64,000 nt of DNA, from positions 4,636-68,635 of the forward strand of contig JAVKPJ010000037.1 in NCBI GenBank assembly GCA_033032175.1, given 5' to 3'. Position 1 is the stretch's first letter, and every line of letters starts with the position of its first letter. Below, piece after piece: positions 25,280 through 36,628 of this stretch. Under the pieces are notes generated by a model, which ran no database searches, had not been told where the DNA came from, and worked only from the letters and a program-made list of their open reading frames with translations. Source of the DNA: Saturnia japonica (taxonomy: Eukaryota > Arthropoda > Insecta > Lepidoptera > Saturniidae). A program made the position numbers and the translations under genes.

Positions 25280-27616
25280 ATGGATAGTGCAAGATTCCAA
25301 AAATCACTACCCCAGGAGGGTACCAGAAATGGAGAATCCCTCCCCGAGCTTAGCTCGGGCTGCCCCACGTTTTCTGGGGGGGGCAAAATTTTGCGTGATT
25401 CCGATTTAACAACGACAACCTTGGCAAGAACATTGAATTTTGATTCTGCATGCGATTTGGATAAATATGGTACGGGAGCGGGTAGTGTCCCGAAGTCTGG
25501 TGTCGTAGAGCCAGAAAAGGAAAGTCATAGCGGGACGGTTGTGCCCGTTGTAATCATTGAGAGGAGTGCATCGTTGGACCGCTTATCGTTTACTAGTAAT
25601 TCCAGCGTGGGCACAATGGTATCGGTTATGTCTTATGACGATATTCCTAGCGGTACCTTTTGGCGAAGGAAAAGGAAGCCAGAAGACCCTGACCCTCCGC
25701 AACCGTCGGACCCGGCGTCGGTAGATGAGTCCTCTCCGGCCCTAAAGAAGGTCGCGGTCACTAAAAGAGGCAGAGGTCGCCCTCCAACAACTGGGGAATA
25801 CGTCGGGATGGTAAAGCTACAATCCGAGTACCTGCGTCTTAAAGAGGAGGGTATCCGACTCGCAGCCGAGGAGGACGTGGCAAGGATGGCTTCACGTGCG
25901 TGCCACAGTAGGGCTTCGAAAGAGATCGCCACCGCCCCGGAGGAGGAGCTCTCCTCCCAATTAACCGAGAGGGTGATGGGTGACGTTGAGGTGATCCTTA
26001 AAGTTGCCCAAAAATCACACAACTTGAAGGGCACGTTTACAAAAGCCCTCAAAGATGCGGCTGCGTCCATTAAGGACGCAGTCGTAAAATATAGTAGTCG
26101 GACCACCACTGAGGAGTTGGAGAGGGTCCAAGCTGCATACACGCGGGTAGAGGAGACAAACAGAAGACAGGCAGAAGAACTGGCAGAGCTCCGCAAAGAG
26201 CTCGCGGAGTTAAGAGCGGACTTCTTGAAAGTTCGCATGCCAGTGCCCGAACCCAGCGTCTCTTCCGTTGTCGCGCCACCCTCTTCACCTCCAAGAAGGC
26301 TTTCGAGGGAAGAGTTTCCTCCTTTGCCGCAGAGGCAACAAGGGCGTCCTCGGAGCGACACTTCGGATATTGATGGGAAATTTAGGGAGATTCTCAATAT
26401 AATGAGTGCGCGCTTCGAGGCGTTGGAGGATAGGCTCCTCCCGGAACAACGACTCCGCCCTCCTTTAGCGGCGGATAGAAAGGCTGCACAGCTCACGGCG
26501 AAACCGCTAGCTCCCGAAACTCGGCCTCCACGGCTGGCAGACTCCCGGCAAGCGACTGCGAAGAAGAGCAGCCAGAAGGTAGGGAAAGCAGTACCAAAGT
26601 CGGCTGCACCCGATTCTCGTCCCCCCTCCTACAGCGAGAAGTTAGCTGCTCCCAAGTCCTCCGAGGGGGAATGGGTATTAGTCGGTAAGGGGGGTAAAAA
26701 GGCGGCTATATCAAAGAAGGTCAAGCCCAAGGCAGCGCCTCCTAAGAAAAAGGGTAAGAAGACCCGTAAGATTCGTTCCCCGAAATCCACTGCAGTGGTG
26801 ATCACGCTGCAGTCGGAGGCGGCAACGAGAGGTCTTACATATAAGGAGGTACTGGCGAAGACCTGGGAAAGCGTGGACCTAGGCAGCCTCGGAATTGAGG
26901 GCGTTAACTACAGGAGGGCGGTGACAGGAGCAGCCATATTGGAGTTACCCGGCGCCGACAGCAACGAAAAGGCTGATGCGCTGGCAGATAAAATTAGGCT
27001 GTCCTTCCCAGTGGAGGATATTAGGGTATCCAGGCCGGTAAGAAGCGCAAGCGTGCGCATCTCAGGACTCGACGACTCGGTCACGGTCGAGAAACTAATC
27101 GCAGCCGTCGCCTCAGCTGGGGAATGCCCGCCTGGACAAGTGAAATGTAGCGACCCGCGTCCTGGACCGGATGGGACAGGAACAGCTATAGTAACCTGTC
27201 CAGTAGCGACAGCAAAGAAGCTTGGCGATGGCCGACGGTTACTGGTGGGATGGGTGTCGGCGCGGGTGAAGATCCTGCAGCCTCGCCCACAACGGTGTTT
27301 CCGTTGCTTCCAGAGTGGCCACGCAGGGGTAAAATGTCCCTGCGAAGTTGACTACAGTCAGCTGTGTTATCGCTGTAGTAAACCGGGCCACAAAGCCGGA
27401 GGTTGTACAGCGGATCCGCATTGTGCTGTATGCGCACGAGCGAATAAACCGACGGGACATCGGATGGGCAGCAGAGCTTGTGTTGAGCCGACACCCAAGA
27501 CGAAGAAAGGAAGAAGGGGAAGGAGGGGAAAAGCCCCGACACAGCCCCTGACCTCGTCGGCTGTTCCTAAAGCGCCGACGACGGTCCAGACGGAGGAGAT
27601 GGAACAAACCAGTTAA
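25280..27616 (+). CDS. ORF1 (Gag-like zinc-knuckle protein) of element F
   Basis: This intact 778-codon ORF is the RNA-binding, telomere-targeting Gag-like protein of an autonomous element. The order is the N-terminal LPQEGTRNGESL segment, an FWRRKRK basic patch, KRGRGRPPTTG, a charged coiled coil (about 190-215 and 275-315), the core VAQKSHNLKGTFTKAL, a basic linker, and knuckles CFRCFQSGHAGVKC (about 672), CYRCSKPGHKAGGC (about 695) and HCAVC. It ends at TAA 27614-27616, just before and overlapping the ORF2 start signal. It starts at ATG 25280, which aligns with MDSAKL of element B. Confidence 0.88.
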   Translation: MDSARFQKSLPQEGTRNGESLPELSSGCPTFSGGGKILRDSDLTTTTLARTLNFDSACDLDKYGTGAGSVPKSGVVEPEKESHSGTVVPVVIIERSASLDRLSFTSNSSVGTMVSVMSYDDIPSGTFWRRKRKPEDPDPPQPSDPASVDESSPALKKVAVTKRGRGRPPTTGEYVGMVKLQSEYLRLKEEGIRLAAEEDVARMASRACHSRASKEIATAPEEELSSQLTERVMGDVEVILKVAQKSHNLKGTFTKALKDAAASIKDAVVKYSSRTTTEELERVQAAYTRVEETNRRQAEELAELRKELAELRADFLKVRMPVPEPSVSSVVAPPSSPPRRLSREEFPPLPQRQQGRPRSDTSDIDGKFREILNIMSARFEALEDRLLPEQRLRPPLAADRKAAQLTAKPLAPETRPPRLADSRQATAKKSSQKVGKAVPKSAAPDSRPPSYSEKLAAPKSSEGEWVLVGKGGKKAAISKKVKPKAAPPKKKGKKTRKIRSPKSTAVVITLQSEAATRGLTYKEVLAKTWESVDLGSLGIEGVNYRRAVTGAAILELPGADSNEKADALADKIRLSFPVEDIRVSRPVRSASVRISGLDDSVTVEKLIAAVASAGECPPGQVKCSDPRPGPDGTGTAIVTCPVATAKKLGDGRRLLVGWVSARVKILQPRPQRCFRCFQSGHAGVKCPCEVDYSQLCYRCSKPGHKAGGCTADPHCAVCARANKPTGHRMGSRACVEPTPKTKKGRRGRRGKAPTQPLTSSAVPKAPTTVQTEEMEQTS
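25310..25383 (+). other. Structured RNA element in ORF1 start (F)
   Basis: The outer stem is CCCCAG/CTGGGG. Arm 1 is GAGGG/CCCTC with CCA-GAAA-TGG, where the third pair is A-U against C-G in B and D. Arm 2 is CCGAGC/GCTCGG. Confidence 0.65.
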
Positions 27617-27621
27617 TAATG
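27614..27621 (+). promoter_or_regulatory. ORF1/ORF2 stop-start overlap (TAATAATG) in F
   Basis: TAA 27614-27616, then TAATG with the ORF2 ATG at 27619. The octamer is the same as in A and J. Confidence 0.8.
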
Positions 27622-30600
27622 GCCATCCGTCTCCTCCAAGCGAATCTAAACCACTGTGCCAGTGCGCAGGACCTGCTAGTCCAAAGCATGGCACAGTGGT
27701 CAATCAACGTCGCCGTGATAGCCGAGCCATACTTCGTGCCGCCCCGAGATGACTGGGCGGGTAATCGAGATGGCTCGGTGGCCATCATTTCCCGGCCCGC
27801 CGCCGGCTCCCCGCCCTTCACTAACATCAAGGAGGGCCAGGGATACGTGGCGGCGCGTCTCGGCGACGTTGTGGTGGTGGGGGTGTATGCACCCCCTCGG
27901 TGGAGTCTCGCCGAATTTGAGACATTCTTGGTGGAGTTGGGCACTGTCGTCTCGGGTAGCCACCCTCACCCCATCCTAGTCCTCGGGGACTTCAACGCCA
28001 AATCTACGGCTTGGGGTTCCCCATCCACGGATAATAGGGGTGAGGCGCTGGAAGAGTGGGCCGTAACATCAAGCCTACTCGTCCTTAACAGGGGCTCAAT
28101 AAACACGTGCGTGCGACCGCAGGGCGAATCCATAGTGGACATATCGTTCGCAAGCCCTGCAATAGCACGCCGTGTTCGGGACTGGAGAGTCCTGGAGGGG
28201 GTAGAGACACTTTCAGACCATCTTTACATACAGTTCGAAGTGTCCGCCCAGACCTCGGGACGACCGGTCCCGAGAGGCCCTGAGGAGGACAGTCCACGTT
28301 GGGCTCTGGGACGCCTCGATCGCGAGGTGTTCCTCGAGGCCGCCATCGTGCAAGCTTGGGTGATGGATGGAACACCCGAGAGGCCTGCCGATGTCGAAGA
28401 TGGGGCGGAGCGACTGCGAGCCGCCGTGTCGCATATGTGTGACGCGGCGATGCCGAGAGTTGGGCGTCGTCCAGCTAAGCGCCAGGTGTACTGGTGGAAC
28501 ACTGAAATCGCGCAGTTGCGCGCACTTTGCGTAGCAGCGCGCCGCCAGTACACCAGGATAAGGCGCAGACGACGTCATTCGCAGGTCGCAAGCCCCGGAG
28601 AGGCGGAGCTGCATGAGGGTTACAGAGCAGCTAAGCTCACCCTCCGACGGGCCATTGAGCGCGCAAAAGCTCTGGCCAGAGAGGAATTCCTGGAGACGCT
28701 CAATCGGGATCCGTGGGGCCGCCCGTACAGGATGGTACGTGGCAAACTTCGCCAATGGGCCCCACCGGTAACCCAGAGTCTCCAGTCAGAGTTCCTCGAG
28801 GAGGTGGTGAGCGCTCTGTTTCCCTCCAGGGAAGAGTTTTCACCTCCCCACATGGCTCCGCCCGCGGCCGAGCCTGACGTGGACCGAGACGACGTGCCCG
28901 ACGTGACCCGGGAAGAATTGAGGGCGGCGGTGAAACGCCTCGCGGCCAAAAACACCGCCCCAGGGCCCGACGGCCTGCCTGGTCGAGCGTGGGTCCTGGC
29001 CCAAGAGGTCCTCGAGCCCCGACTATTGGGACTCCTCAGCGTGTGTCTAGAGCAGGGCCGGTTTCCGTCGAAGTGGAAAACCGGCCGTCTAGTCCTGCTC
29101 CAAAAGCCGGGGCGCCCGGCGGACTCGCCGTCCGCGTACCGCCCCATTGTGCTGCTCGACGAGGTGGGCAAACTCTTCGAGAGAGTGATTGCAAACCGCC
29201 TCGTCGGCCATTTAACGCACGTGGGGCCGGATTTGGCGGCGAACCAGTTCGGTTTCCGCAGAGGGCGCTCCACGATTGACGCGATCACGCAAGTGAGGAG
29301 TCTGGCGGAGGAGGCCATTGCTCGGGGCGAGGTGGTGATAGCTGTGTCTTTAGACATCGCAAATGCCTTTAACACCTTGCCCTGGGCCACAATTAGAGAG
29401 GCGCTCCGATTTCACGGAGTGCCGTCCTACCTCCGCCGCATAGTCGGGGCGTACCTCTCCGAGAGGTATGTAGTCTTCCCGGGTCGGAGTGGAATGTGTC
29501 GGCGAGACGTCGTATCCGGTGTTCCCCAGGGGTCAGTTTTGGGCCCTCTTCTCTGGAACATCGGATACGACTGGGTGTTGCGCGGTGCGCTCCTCCGTGG
29601 CCTCAGTGTCGTGTGTTATGCCGACGACACACTGGTCACGTCGAGAGCTAAGTCGCACCGCGAAGCCGCGATATTGGCAACCGCTGGGGTGGCACACGTC
29701 GTCGGTCGGATCCGGCGTCTGGGACTAAATGTGGCGCTGCAAAAATCTGAGGCTCTGTGTTTCCATGGGCCTCGGAATGCGCCACCGAGAGGGTCCCAGA
29801 TCATCGTGGGAGGCGTCCCAATCGGCATCCAGTCCAATATGAAATATCTTGGACTCGTTCTGGATAGCCGATGGGACTTTGTAGAGCACTTCAGGCAGCT
29901 GACCCCCCGTCTTATGGGCGCTGCGGCCGCGTTAGCGCGGCTGTTGCCCAACCTTGGGGGTCCAAATTCCGCTTGCCGAAAGCTCTACATGGGGGTCGTG
30001 CGGTCCATGGCCCTTTACGGAGCCCCGGTGTGGGCTGAGAACCTGGCGGCCCGTAATATCACCGCTCTGCGCAAACCGCAGAGAGCGATGGCCGTCAGAG
30101 CAGCCCGGGGATATCGCACGATCTCCTTCGAGGCGGCCTCCCTACTGGCCGGATCTCCGCCATGGGATCTGGAGGCGAAAGCCCTCGCGTCGCTCTACAG
30201 GTGGCGTGGGGAGGCATTGGAGAGAGGAATACGACCTGCGCCTCGTGAGATCGAGGTGCGTAGGGCAGAGCTCCACCAGATCCTGGTCATGGCGGAGTGA
30301 GACCGACGACTGGAACACCCCAGCGCCGGCGTGATGACCGTCGAGGCCGTGAGGCCTCATTTGACAGCATGGGTACGGAGGCGGCACGGCACCCTAACCT
30401 TCCGGCTGACGCAGGTGCTCTCGGGACACGGATGTTTCGGGAGTTACCTGTGTCGCATAGGCCGAGAGCCAACGACTGGGTGCCATCATTGTGGCTGCGC
30501 GGTCGATAACGCGCAGCACACACTGGCCGCCTGTCCCGCATGGGACTCGTCACGCCGTGACCTTATCGCGGCTATAGGGCCCGATCTCTCACTCCCGACC

Positions 30601-30777
30601 GTCGTTTCGTCCATGGTTGCGAGTGAGAGCAGGTGGAACTCCGTCGCCGCATTCTGCGAGGATGTCATGCTCGCAAAGGAGGCGGCGGAGAGGGAGAGGG
30701 AGCAGACGTCAGAGCTCCCCTCCCGCGGTCGACGAACCCGGCGGCGCAGGGTCAGGAATGACCTCCTGCCGCCGTAA
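27619..30777 (+). pseudogene. ORF2 of element F, single nonsense codon
   Basis: Endonuclease (QANLNH, AEPYF, LGDFNAKS, LSDHLYIQF), RT (YRPIVLLDE, SLDIANAFN, GVPQGSVLGP, CYADD near 668) and the C-terminal finger (CGCAVDNAQHTLAAC) are all recognisable in one frame. The only defect seen is TGA at 30298-30300, where H and J have TGG (Trp). It cuts off the last roughly 160 residues, including the C-terminal zinc finger, which R1-clade enzymes probably need. After the stop the same frame continues to TAA at 30775-30777. This is a G-to-A transition, hence probably a recent inactivation or a sequencing error. Confidence 0.88.
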
Positions 30778-31105
30778 AAACGGCCTGCGGGTGTCGGACG
30801 CGGGCACGTCCTTCGCCCTTGCAGCTAATGCACAGGCCCGAGGCGTGGCGCATCAGTGTTCGATGCGCCCCTCGTAGGTTCGTCGGAGGGTGTCACACAC
30901 ATTTCGACCCCTCAGACCGCTGAAGGTGGCCCCTTATGAGGGGCCTACACCCGTCGGGCGAGTAGAAGTAATGCGTAAGCTGTCCCTACTCCCCGGCCAA
31001 ATGGGTGAAAGAGGAACACCGTGGGGTTTTAGTCAGTAAGAGTCTGACATACCCCTCTCGAGCTGCCCGGCTCGGGAGGCGGATCCATGCAGGATTTCCC
31101 CACGT
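30778..31105 (+). other. Alpha 3' UTR (F)
   Basis: The terminal structure (from 31019) has GTGGGG, GTCAG/CTGAC and CCCCAC. No gene was seen. Confidence 0.7.
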
Positions 31106-31125
31106 AAAAAAAAAAAAAAAAAAAA

Positions 31126-31140
31126 GGTTAGGTTCCCCCC
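31126..31140 (+). repeat. Telomeric remnant plus C6 between F and G
   Basis: GGTTAGGTT, then CCCCCC; the next two C residues may belong to the element. Confidence 0.8.
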
Positions 31141-32228
31141 CCTGTGATCCGCCCGCCGCTAGCTGCGGATAAAAAGACTGTCAAAGGTCCCGCGGTACCC
31201 AAAAATGCAAGGCCCAGGACTACGGGTCCTAAATCTTCGGCACCCATATCCATGCCTCTTGAGAAAGCAGAACTGGCAGCGCGTCCCTTGGAGATGGGGT
31301 GTACCTTGCCTTCAGCCTTGGCATCGGCCTCGGTTCCCGCTCCGACTTCAGTGACGCCTGGCACAGAGGGCTGGACTACTGTAGTCCGCCGCCGAAGGAA
31401 GCGCCCAAAAAAGAGGTCTGCAACAGCAGCAGCTCCCGCTCCTCGTGGGAGAGCGCCTGCAACTAAGCCGAAGAGGAAGCTCCCCTCTGTGCCTCGCTCG
31501 GCTGCAGTACTTATAACGCTGCAGCCTGAGGCGTTAGAAGGGGGGCTGACCTACAGTGCAGCTTTCATGAGGGTGAAGGAAAAAGTACCATTGTCAGACC
31601 TCGGAATCGAGAATCTGTCCCTCCGGCACACTGCAACGGGATCCAGATTAGTCGTGGTACTGAGCAAGCTGACGGTCTGGCACAGAAAATTCAGGAGGTG
31701 CTGGCAGATGTGGCCACTGTTGGCAGACCAATGAAAAGAGCCGACATCCGCATTATAGGGTTAGACGACTCGGTGACGGTTGATGAAGTCGTTATAGCAG
31801 CGGCAACAAAAGGCGGTTGTGACCGTGCCCATATTAGGCCTGGGGAGATACGCCCCTACGGGAGGGGCAGTGGAGCAATTCATTTGTCTCTCCCCGTCGT
31901 TGCTGCTAGGGTCCTGGTGGCTGGTAGACGACTTCTTGTTGGGTGGAGTGCGGCACGCGTCCGGCTCCTTGAGGGAGGACCTCTGAGATGTTACAGGTGC
32001 CTGGACGTGGGCCACACTCGGCCTGTCTGTCCATCGACAACGGATAGGGGAGCACTATGCTTCAAGTGTGGGCAACCTGGCCACAAGGCACTACAGTGCG
32101 TTGCTGAAAAGCTGCATTGTGCCCTGTGTGCCGACGCTGGAAGGCCGTCGGGGCATTATATGGGGGGAGCGGCCTGCAGGCCACCAGACCCAGCAAAGAG
32201 AGCTGCATCAGCATCGAGTCCTCTGTAG
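31141..32228 (+). pseudogene. ORF1 C-terminal half (G), frameshifted
   Basis: This beta Gag fragment starts at the IRPPLAADKK segment. Near 31650 the frame shifts: a short deletion after GSRLVV removes part of the EQADRLAEKL region, and the following bases read in another frame. From about 31698 the correct frame resumes through KRADIRIIGLDDSV to the knuckles CYRCLDVGHTRPVC, CFKCGQPGHKALQC and HCALC, ending SSPL. The copy cannot encode a full Gag. Its last 290 bp are nearly identical to E. Confidence 0.85.
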
Positions 32229-32562
32229 GGGGTTGCGTAGACGGTAGGTGGTAGGAGGGGGCGGTTCACTCGCCTCCTTCCTCTGCCCTTGCTGGACCAA
32301 GGGGAGACGGGTCGGGGGGCCCGTCTCTCCATTGCACTGGTTCAGCCGTCTGGGAGACAGTTGGGGTGGTACCAGACTGTCTCTCTTTAGCGCCGGGGCC
32401 CGACTGGGGCCGGCCGCCGGGGCGTCGTGGCAGATTGCAACCGCAGTGCCCGCGCGTCCCACTATGGCGGCCGATGGTACACCGTGGAGTTTTAGTGAGT
32501 AAGAGTCTCACATAACCACTCGTCCCCCCGGGCGGGTGTGTACCCATGACGGGTTTCTCCAC

Positions 32563-32565
<3 letters not shown>
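32229..32565 (+). other. Junction and beta 3' UTR (G)
   Basis: Matches the corresponding part of E apart from a length difference in one C-run. No gene was seen. Confidence 0.7.
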
Positions 32566-32593
<28 letters not shown>

Positions 32594-32595
<2 letters not shown>

Positions 32596-32607
32596 TTAGG
32601 TTCCCCC
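32594..32607 (+). repeat. Telomeric remnant plus C5 between G and H
   Basis: GGTTAGGTT followed by CCCCC, then ORF2 sequence of H. Confidence 0.8.
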
Positions 32608-33378
32608 ATGGCCCTTTACGGGGCCCCGGTGTGGGCTGAGAACCTGGCGGCCCGTAATATCACCGCTCTGCGCAAACTGCAGAGAGCGATGGCCGTCAGA
32701 GCAGCCCGGGGATATCGCACGATCTCCTTCGAGGCGGCCTCCCTACTGGCCGGATCTCCGCCATGGGATCTGGAGGCGGAAGCCCTCGCGTCGCTCTACA
32801 GGTGGCGCGGGGAGGAGTTCGAGAGAGGATTACGACCTGCGCCTCGTGAGATCGAGGCGCGTAGGGCAGAGCTCCACCAGATCCTGGTCATGGCGGAGTG
32901 GGACCGACGACTGGAGAACCCCAGCGCCGGCGTGACGACCGTCGAGGCCGTGAGGCCTCATTTGACGGCATGGGTACGGAGGCGGCACGGCACCCTAACC
33001 TTCCGGCTGACGCAGCTGCTCTCGGGACACGGATGTTTCGGGAGTTACCTGTGTCGCATAGGACGAGAGCCAACAACTGGGTGCCATCATTGTGGCTGCG
33101 CGGTCGACAACGCGCAGCATACACTTGCCGCCTGTCCCGCATGGGACTCGTCACGCCGCGACCTCATCGCGGCTATAGGGCCCGATCTCTCACTCCCGAC
33201 CGTCGTTTCGTCCATGGTTGCGAGTGAGAGCGTGTGGAACTCCGTCGCCTCATTCTGCGAGGACGTCATGCTCGCAAAGGAGGCGGCGGAGAGGGAGAGG
33301 GAGCAGACGTCAGAGCTCCCCTCCCGCGGTCGACGAACCCGGCGGCGCAGGGTCAGGAATGACCTCCTGCCGCCGTAA
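32608..33378 (+). pseudogene. ORF2 C-terminal fragment (H)
   Basis: It encodes the last 256 residues of an alpha ORF2, covering the region after the RT palm and the C-terminal finger CGCAVDNAQHTLAAC, to TAA at 33376-33378. It is open throughout and very close to F and J. An open frame also runs through the preceding poly(A) into this fragment, but that is fortuitous. Confidence 0.85.
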
Positions 33379-33708
33379 ATACGGCCTGCGGGCGTCGGAC
33401 GCGGGCACGTCCTTCGCCCTTGCAGCAGCTAATGCACAGGCCCGAGGCGTGGCGCATCAGTGTTCGATGCGCCCCTCGTAGGTTCGTCGGAGGGTGTCAT
33501 ACACCTTGACCCCTCAGACCGCTGAAGGTGGCCCCTTATGAGGGGCCTACACCCGTCGGGCGAGTAGAAGTAATGCGCAAGCTGTCCCTACTCCCCGGCC
33601 AAATGGGTGAAGGAGGAACACCGTGGGGTTTTAGTCAGTAAGAGTGTGACATACCCCTCTCGAGCTGCCCGGCTCGGGAGGCGGATCCATGTAGGATTTC
33701 CCCACGAT
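33379..33708 (+). other. Alpha 3' UTR (H)
   Basis: Alpha terminal structure, with one inner-stem mismatch: GTCAG faces GTGAC instead of CTGAC. No gene was seen. Confidence 0.65.
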
Positions 33709-33729
33709 AAAAAAAAAAAAAAAAAAAAA

Positions 33730-33744
33730 GGGTTAGGTTAGGTT
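33730..33744 (+). repeat. Telomeric remnant between H and I
   Basis: GGGTTAGGTTAGGTT lies between the poly(A) of H and the GGGG start of I. Confidence 0.85.
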
Positions 33745-34138
33745 GGGGTCGAGCAGGCGTGATGAGGTACTTGTATCTCTGATCTGCAGGAGGTGGACCC
33801 ACAGGCGCAATACAGTTCTTTCCTTTTGGAGAGAACCTTAGCCTGCCACCTCAAGACCGTAGTGCGTGGTGAAGAGCCACATCCTTCTCGAGGTGACCCT
33901 GTCTCGCTGAACACTACGGATCTAGGCTGGGAGAGCCGATAAACACTCCTGGGTGTGGCGTGTGAGCAGCGCACTCCAGTACCGGGTTGGGGCCGATGAG
34001 GGCTCAAGTTGAGTCCCAAGGGCCCAATTCCGGGGAGCGGCTGGCGGGAGTGGTTGTCTTCATACCGATCCCGGCTGGCGCACTGCGAACTGGAGGAGGA
34101 GTTAAAGGTGATGGATTGTACAAATATCATAGTACTAA
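33745..34138 (+). ncRNA. 5' UTR of I with divergent HDV-like pseudoknot candidate
   Basis: Nearly the same as F, with GGGTC/GACCC crossing GCAGGC/GCCTGC in the first 112 nt. The following 5' UTR matches the B/C/D type. Confidence 0.45.
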
Positions 34139-34219
34139 CCCCAGGAGGGTACCAGCTGCTCAGTAGTTGGAGAATCCCTCCCCGGGCTTAGCCCGGGTGC
34201 CCACGTTTTCTGGGGGGGG
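34139..34219 (+). other. Structured RNA element, first copy (I)
   Basis: CCCCAG/CTGGGG outer stem, GAGGG/CCCTC with a CCAGCT..AGTTGG arm, and arm 2 CCGGGC/GCCCGG, changed on both sides relative to CCGAGC/GCTCGG. Here it is not in the normal ORF1 frame. Confidence 0.6.
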
Positions 34220-34340
34220 CAAATTTGTACATGAGCTTAATCTAAATACGATGACCTTGGCACGAAAATGGATTCCCGATCAGGAACATTCCACGACGAC
34301 TCTGGCATGCACACGGACCACTGATATCAATGACGGAAAT

Positions 34341-36628
34341 ATGGATAGTGCAAAATTCAAAAATGAACTACCCCAGGAGGGTACCGGCTCCAATGGAGCA
34401 GGAGAATCCCTCTCCGGGCCTAGCCCGGGCTGCCCCGCGTTTTCTGGGGGGGGCACAATTTTGCAAGGAGAAGATTTAACGACGACTTTGGCGACCAACA
34501 GGACAACCGATTCAATTACCGATTGTGGTTTTAAGGAGGAATCCTTCAATCGACCGTCTCTCCGTCGAATATTTTTCAGACGCGAGTGAAAATAGCGCAG
34601 ATACGATGGAGACTGTGGAATCTGCTGAAGGTGGACTGTCCCCTCATATGAGCAGGTTTTTCCGAAAACGGAAACCGGCTGCGGATTCGGTTTCTGGTGA
34701 CGAGATTGAAGAAACAACGAGGCCTCGTGTTATGTCTCCAAAGCGAGGTAGAGGGCGTCCCATCACCACTGGGGAGTATGCGGGTATGGCAGAAGCAAAG
34801 GAGCGATACCTAAAACTCAAGGAGGAGGAACTTCGCCTCTCAGCCGAGGAGGAGGTGGCGGAGCTAGCCTCACGGGCGCGGCTTGAGCGTGCAGCGAAGG
34901 GAAATGCTGCCCCGCCCCCGTGGAGGAACTAGCCTGTCAATTGAATAAGAGGGTTCTGGGTGACATAGAGGTTATTCTGAAAGTTGCCCAAAAATCCCAT
35001 AACCTCAAGGGCACATTCCAGAAGGCCCTGAAGGATGCAGCGGCGTCTATCACAGTGGCGATACAAGAATTTAGCAGCCGGACTACCTCGGAAGAGTTGG
35101 TGAGGGTCCAGGCTGCCTACACAAGTTTAGAGGAGAGGTACTCCAAACAGGCGGAAGAATTGGCAGAGCTCCGTAAAGAGCTCGCGGGCGTAAGGGCTGA
35201 GATGGCAAAGGACCGCTGTCCGGAGCCTGTGATGAGAGAGGTGCCCAGACCTGCAACTGCCACATCTTCGGAGTCTGCCTCTCTTCCAGTTCCTAAAAGG
35301 TTGGCTGTGGCACGGGAGGAGTTTCCCCCATTGCCGAAGCCTCGCCAAGTGGGGCCTCTAAATGACTCTATGGCAGTGGTTACAGTAGAGGTGTTAGACC
35401 AGGCGGTGCAGAGAATGATGAATATCATGACTGCCCGCCTGGATTCTTTCCAAGATAGGCTCCAGCCAGAGAAACGACTCCGACCACCTCTGGCTGCAGA
35501 CAGAAAAGCCGAACAAATAGCGGCCAAAACTGTAGCTGCTCTGGAAGCGCGGCCGTCTGAGGTCCCTGTTCCTCAAAAGTCAGCAGGGAAAAAGGGAGTT
35601 AAGGTTGCAGCCAAGCCAGCAACACAAAGCCCCTTCTACGAGCAGAAAAGAAACATCGGCATCTAAACCTGTGGAGGGGGAATGGGTGCTGGTTGGAAAG
35701 AACGGCCGGCCTGAGAAGCCGAAGAGAAAGAAGAAAAAGTCGACCTCGAAGAGGGAGAAGCCTACTAAACTCCGGTCACCGAAAACTACTGCAGTGTCGG
35801 TCACAGTGCAGCCGGAGGCGCAGAAAAGAGGACTCTCCTACTTGGAGGTCCTCAAGAAAATCAAGGCTGATGTAAGGATGGCTGAAATCGGTATTTCCGG
35901 TATCCGGTGGCGAAAAGCAGCAACTGGAGGCTACCTCCTGACGATACCTGGCGCTGCAAGTAGCGAAAAGGCGGATGTATTGGCGGCCAAGATAAGAGAA
36001 GCCGTCCCCGCCGAAGGCGTCAAAGTCTCCAGGCCCATGAGGTGTGCTGACGTGCGCATCACGGGCTTGGATGAGTCTGTTACGGCGGAAGAAGTGGTCG
36101 CTGCGGTCGCTGAAACTGCAGGGTGTTCACCGGACCAAATTAAAACGAACGGCGTCCGTCCCGGGTTAAGGGGACTGTGGACGTCCGTGGTGTCTTGTCC
36201 GGTGGACGCGGCAAAAAGGTTGGGCGATGGCCGCCGCCTCCTTATTGGGTGGGTTTCGGCACAATTGACAGTCCTGCCACCCCGGCCTACAAGGTGCTTC
36301 AGGTGCCTCCAAGGTGGGCACCTAGGGGTCAAGTGCACATGTAAGGTTGACTGCAGTGAATTGTGTTTCCGCTGTAGTCAACCGGGGCACAAAGCCGGTG
36401 GGTGTGAAGCTGCTCCGCATTGTGCGGTATGTGCAGGCCACTAACAAGCCCGCCGATCATCGAGTGGGCAGCAGGGCTTGCGGGAAGCCTGCGCCGCAAC
36501 CCAGTAAGGGGGCCAAGAGAAGAGGCAGGAAGAGGGGCAAGGGTCCCTCTCAGCCCGTAACGTTGCCGGTGGACACTCAAACACCGGCAATGCCCCAGGA
36601 GGCAGAAATGGAATGTCATCAATTATAA
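34341..36628 (+). pseudogene. ORF1 (Gag-like) of element I, several frameshifts
   Basis: The start is ATG 34341 (MDSAKFKNELPQEGT). Homology to F and A continues through MSRFFRKRK, KRGRGRPITTG, a coiled coil, VAQKSHNLKGTFQKAL, the basic linker and knuckles CFRCLQGGHLGVKC, CFRCSQPGHKAGGC and HCAVC to TAA 36626-36628. The frame changes near 34560-34590, 34925, 35640 and 36440. Most changes look like single-base indels. Function is lost as read, but sequence error cannot be excluded. Confidence 0.85.
34371..34453 (+). other. Structured RNA element, second copy (I)
   Basis: The same structure 232 bp later, in frame with ATG 34341 (MDSAKF). Arm 2 is again CCGGGC/GCCCGG. Arm 1 has GCTCC-AAT-GGAGC. 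Confidence 0.65.

Larger units (their letters stand above)
24913..31125 (+). mobile_element. Full-length SART-type element F (alpha lineage)
   Basis: It has a 5' UTR starting GGGGTCGAGC, an intact ORF1, an ORF2 with one nonsense codon, an alpha 3' UTR and poly(A) 31106-31125. At about 6.2 kb it is the most complete alpha copy. Confidence 0.88.
31141..32593 (+). mobile_element. 5'-truncated Gag-only element G (beta lineage)
   Basis: It starts in mid ORF1 at PVIRPPLAA and continues through the ORF1 end, the GCGTAGACG junction and the beta 3' UTR to poly(A) 32566-32593. ORF2 is absent. Confidence 0.85.
32608..33729 (+). mobile_element. 5'-truncated SART-type element H (alpha lineage)
   Basis: It starts inside ORF2 after the RT core (MALYGAPVWAENLAARN), has an alpha 3' UTR, and ends in poly(A) 33709-33729. 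Confidence 0.88.

Noticed and set aside
32536..32610. Apparent fusion of poly(A)-encoded Lys to the ORF2 fragment of H
   Set aside because: The frame happens to stay open across the poly(A), TTAGG and C5 junction; there is no evidence of a start or expression.
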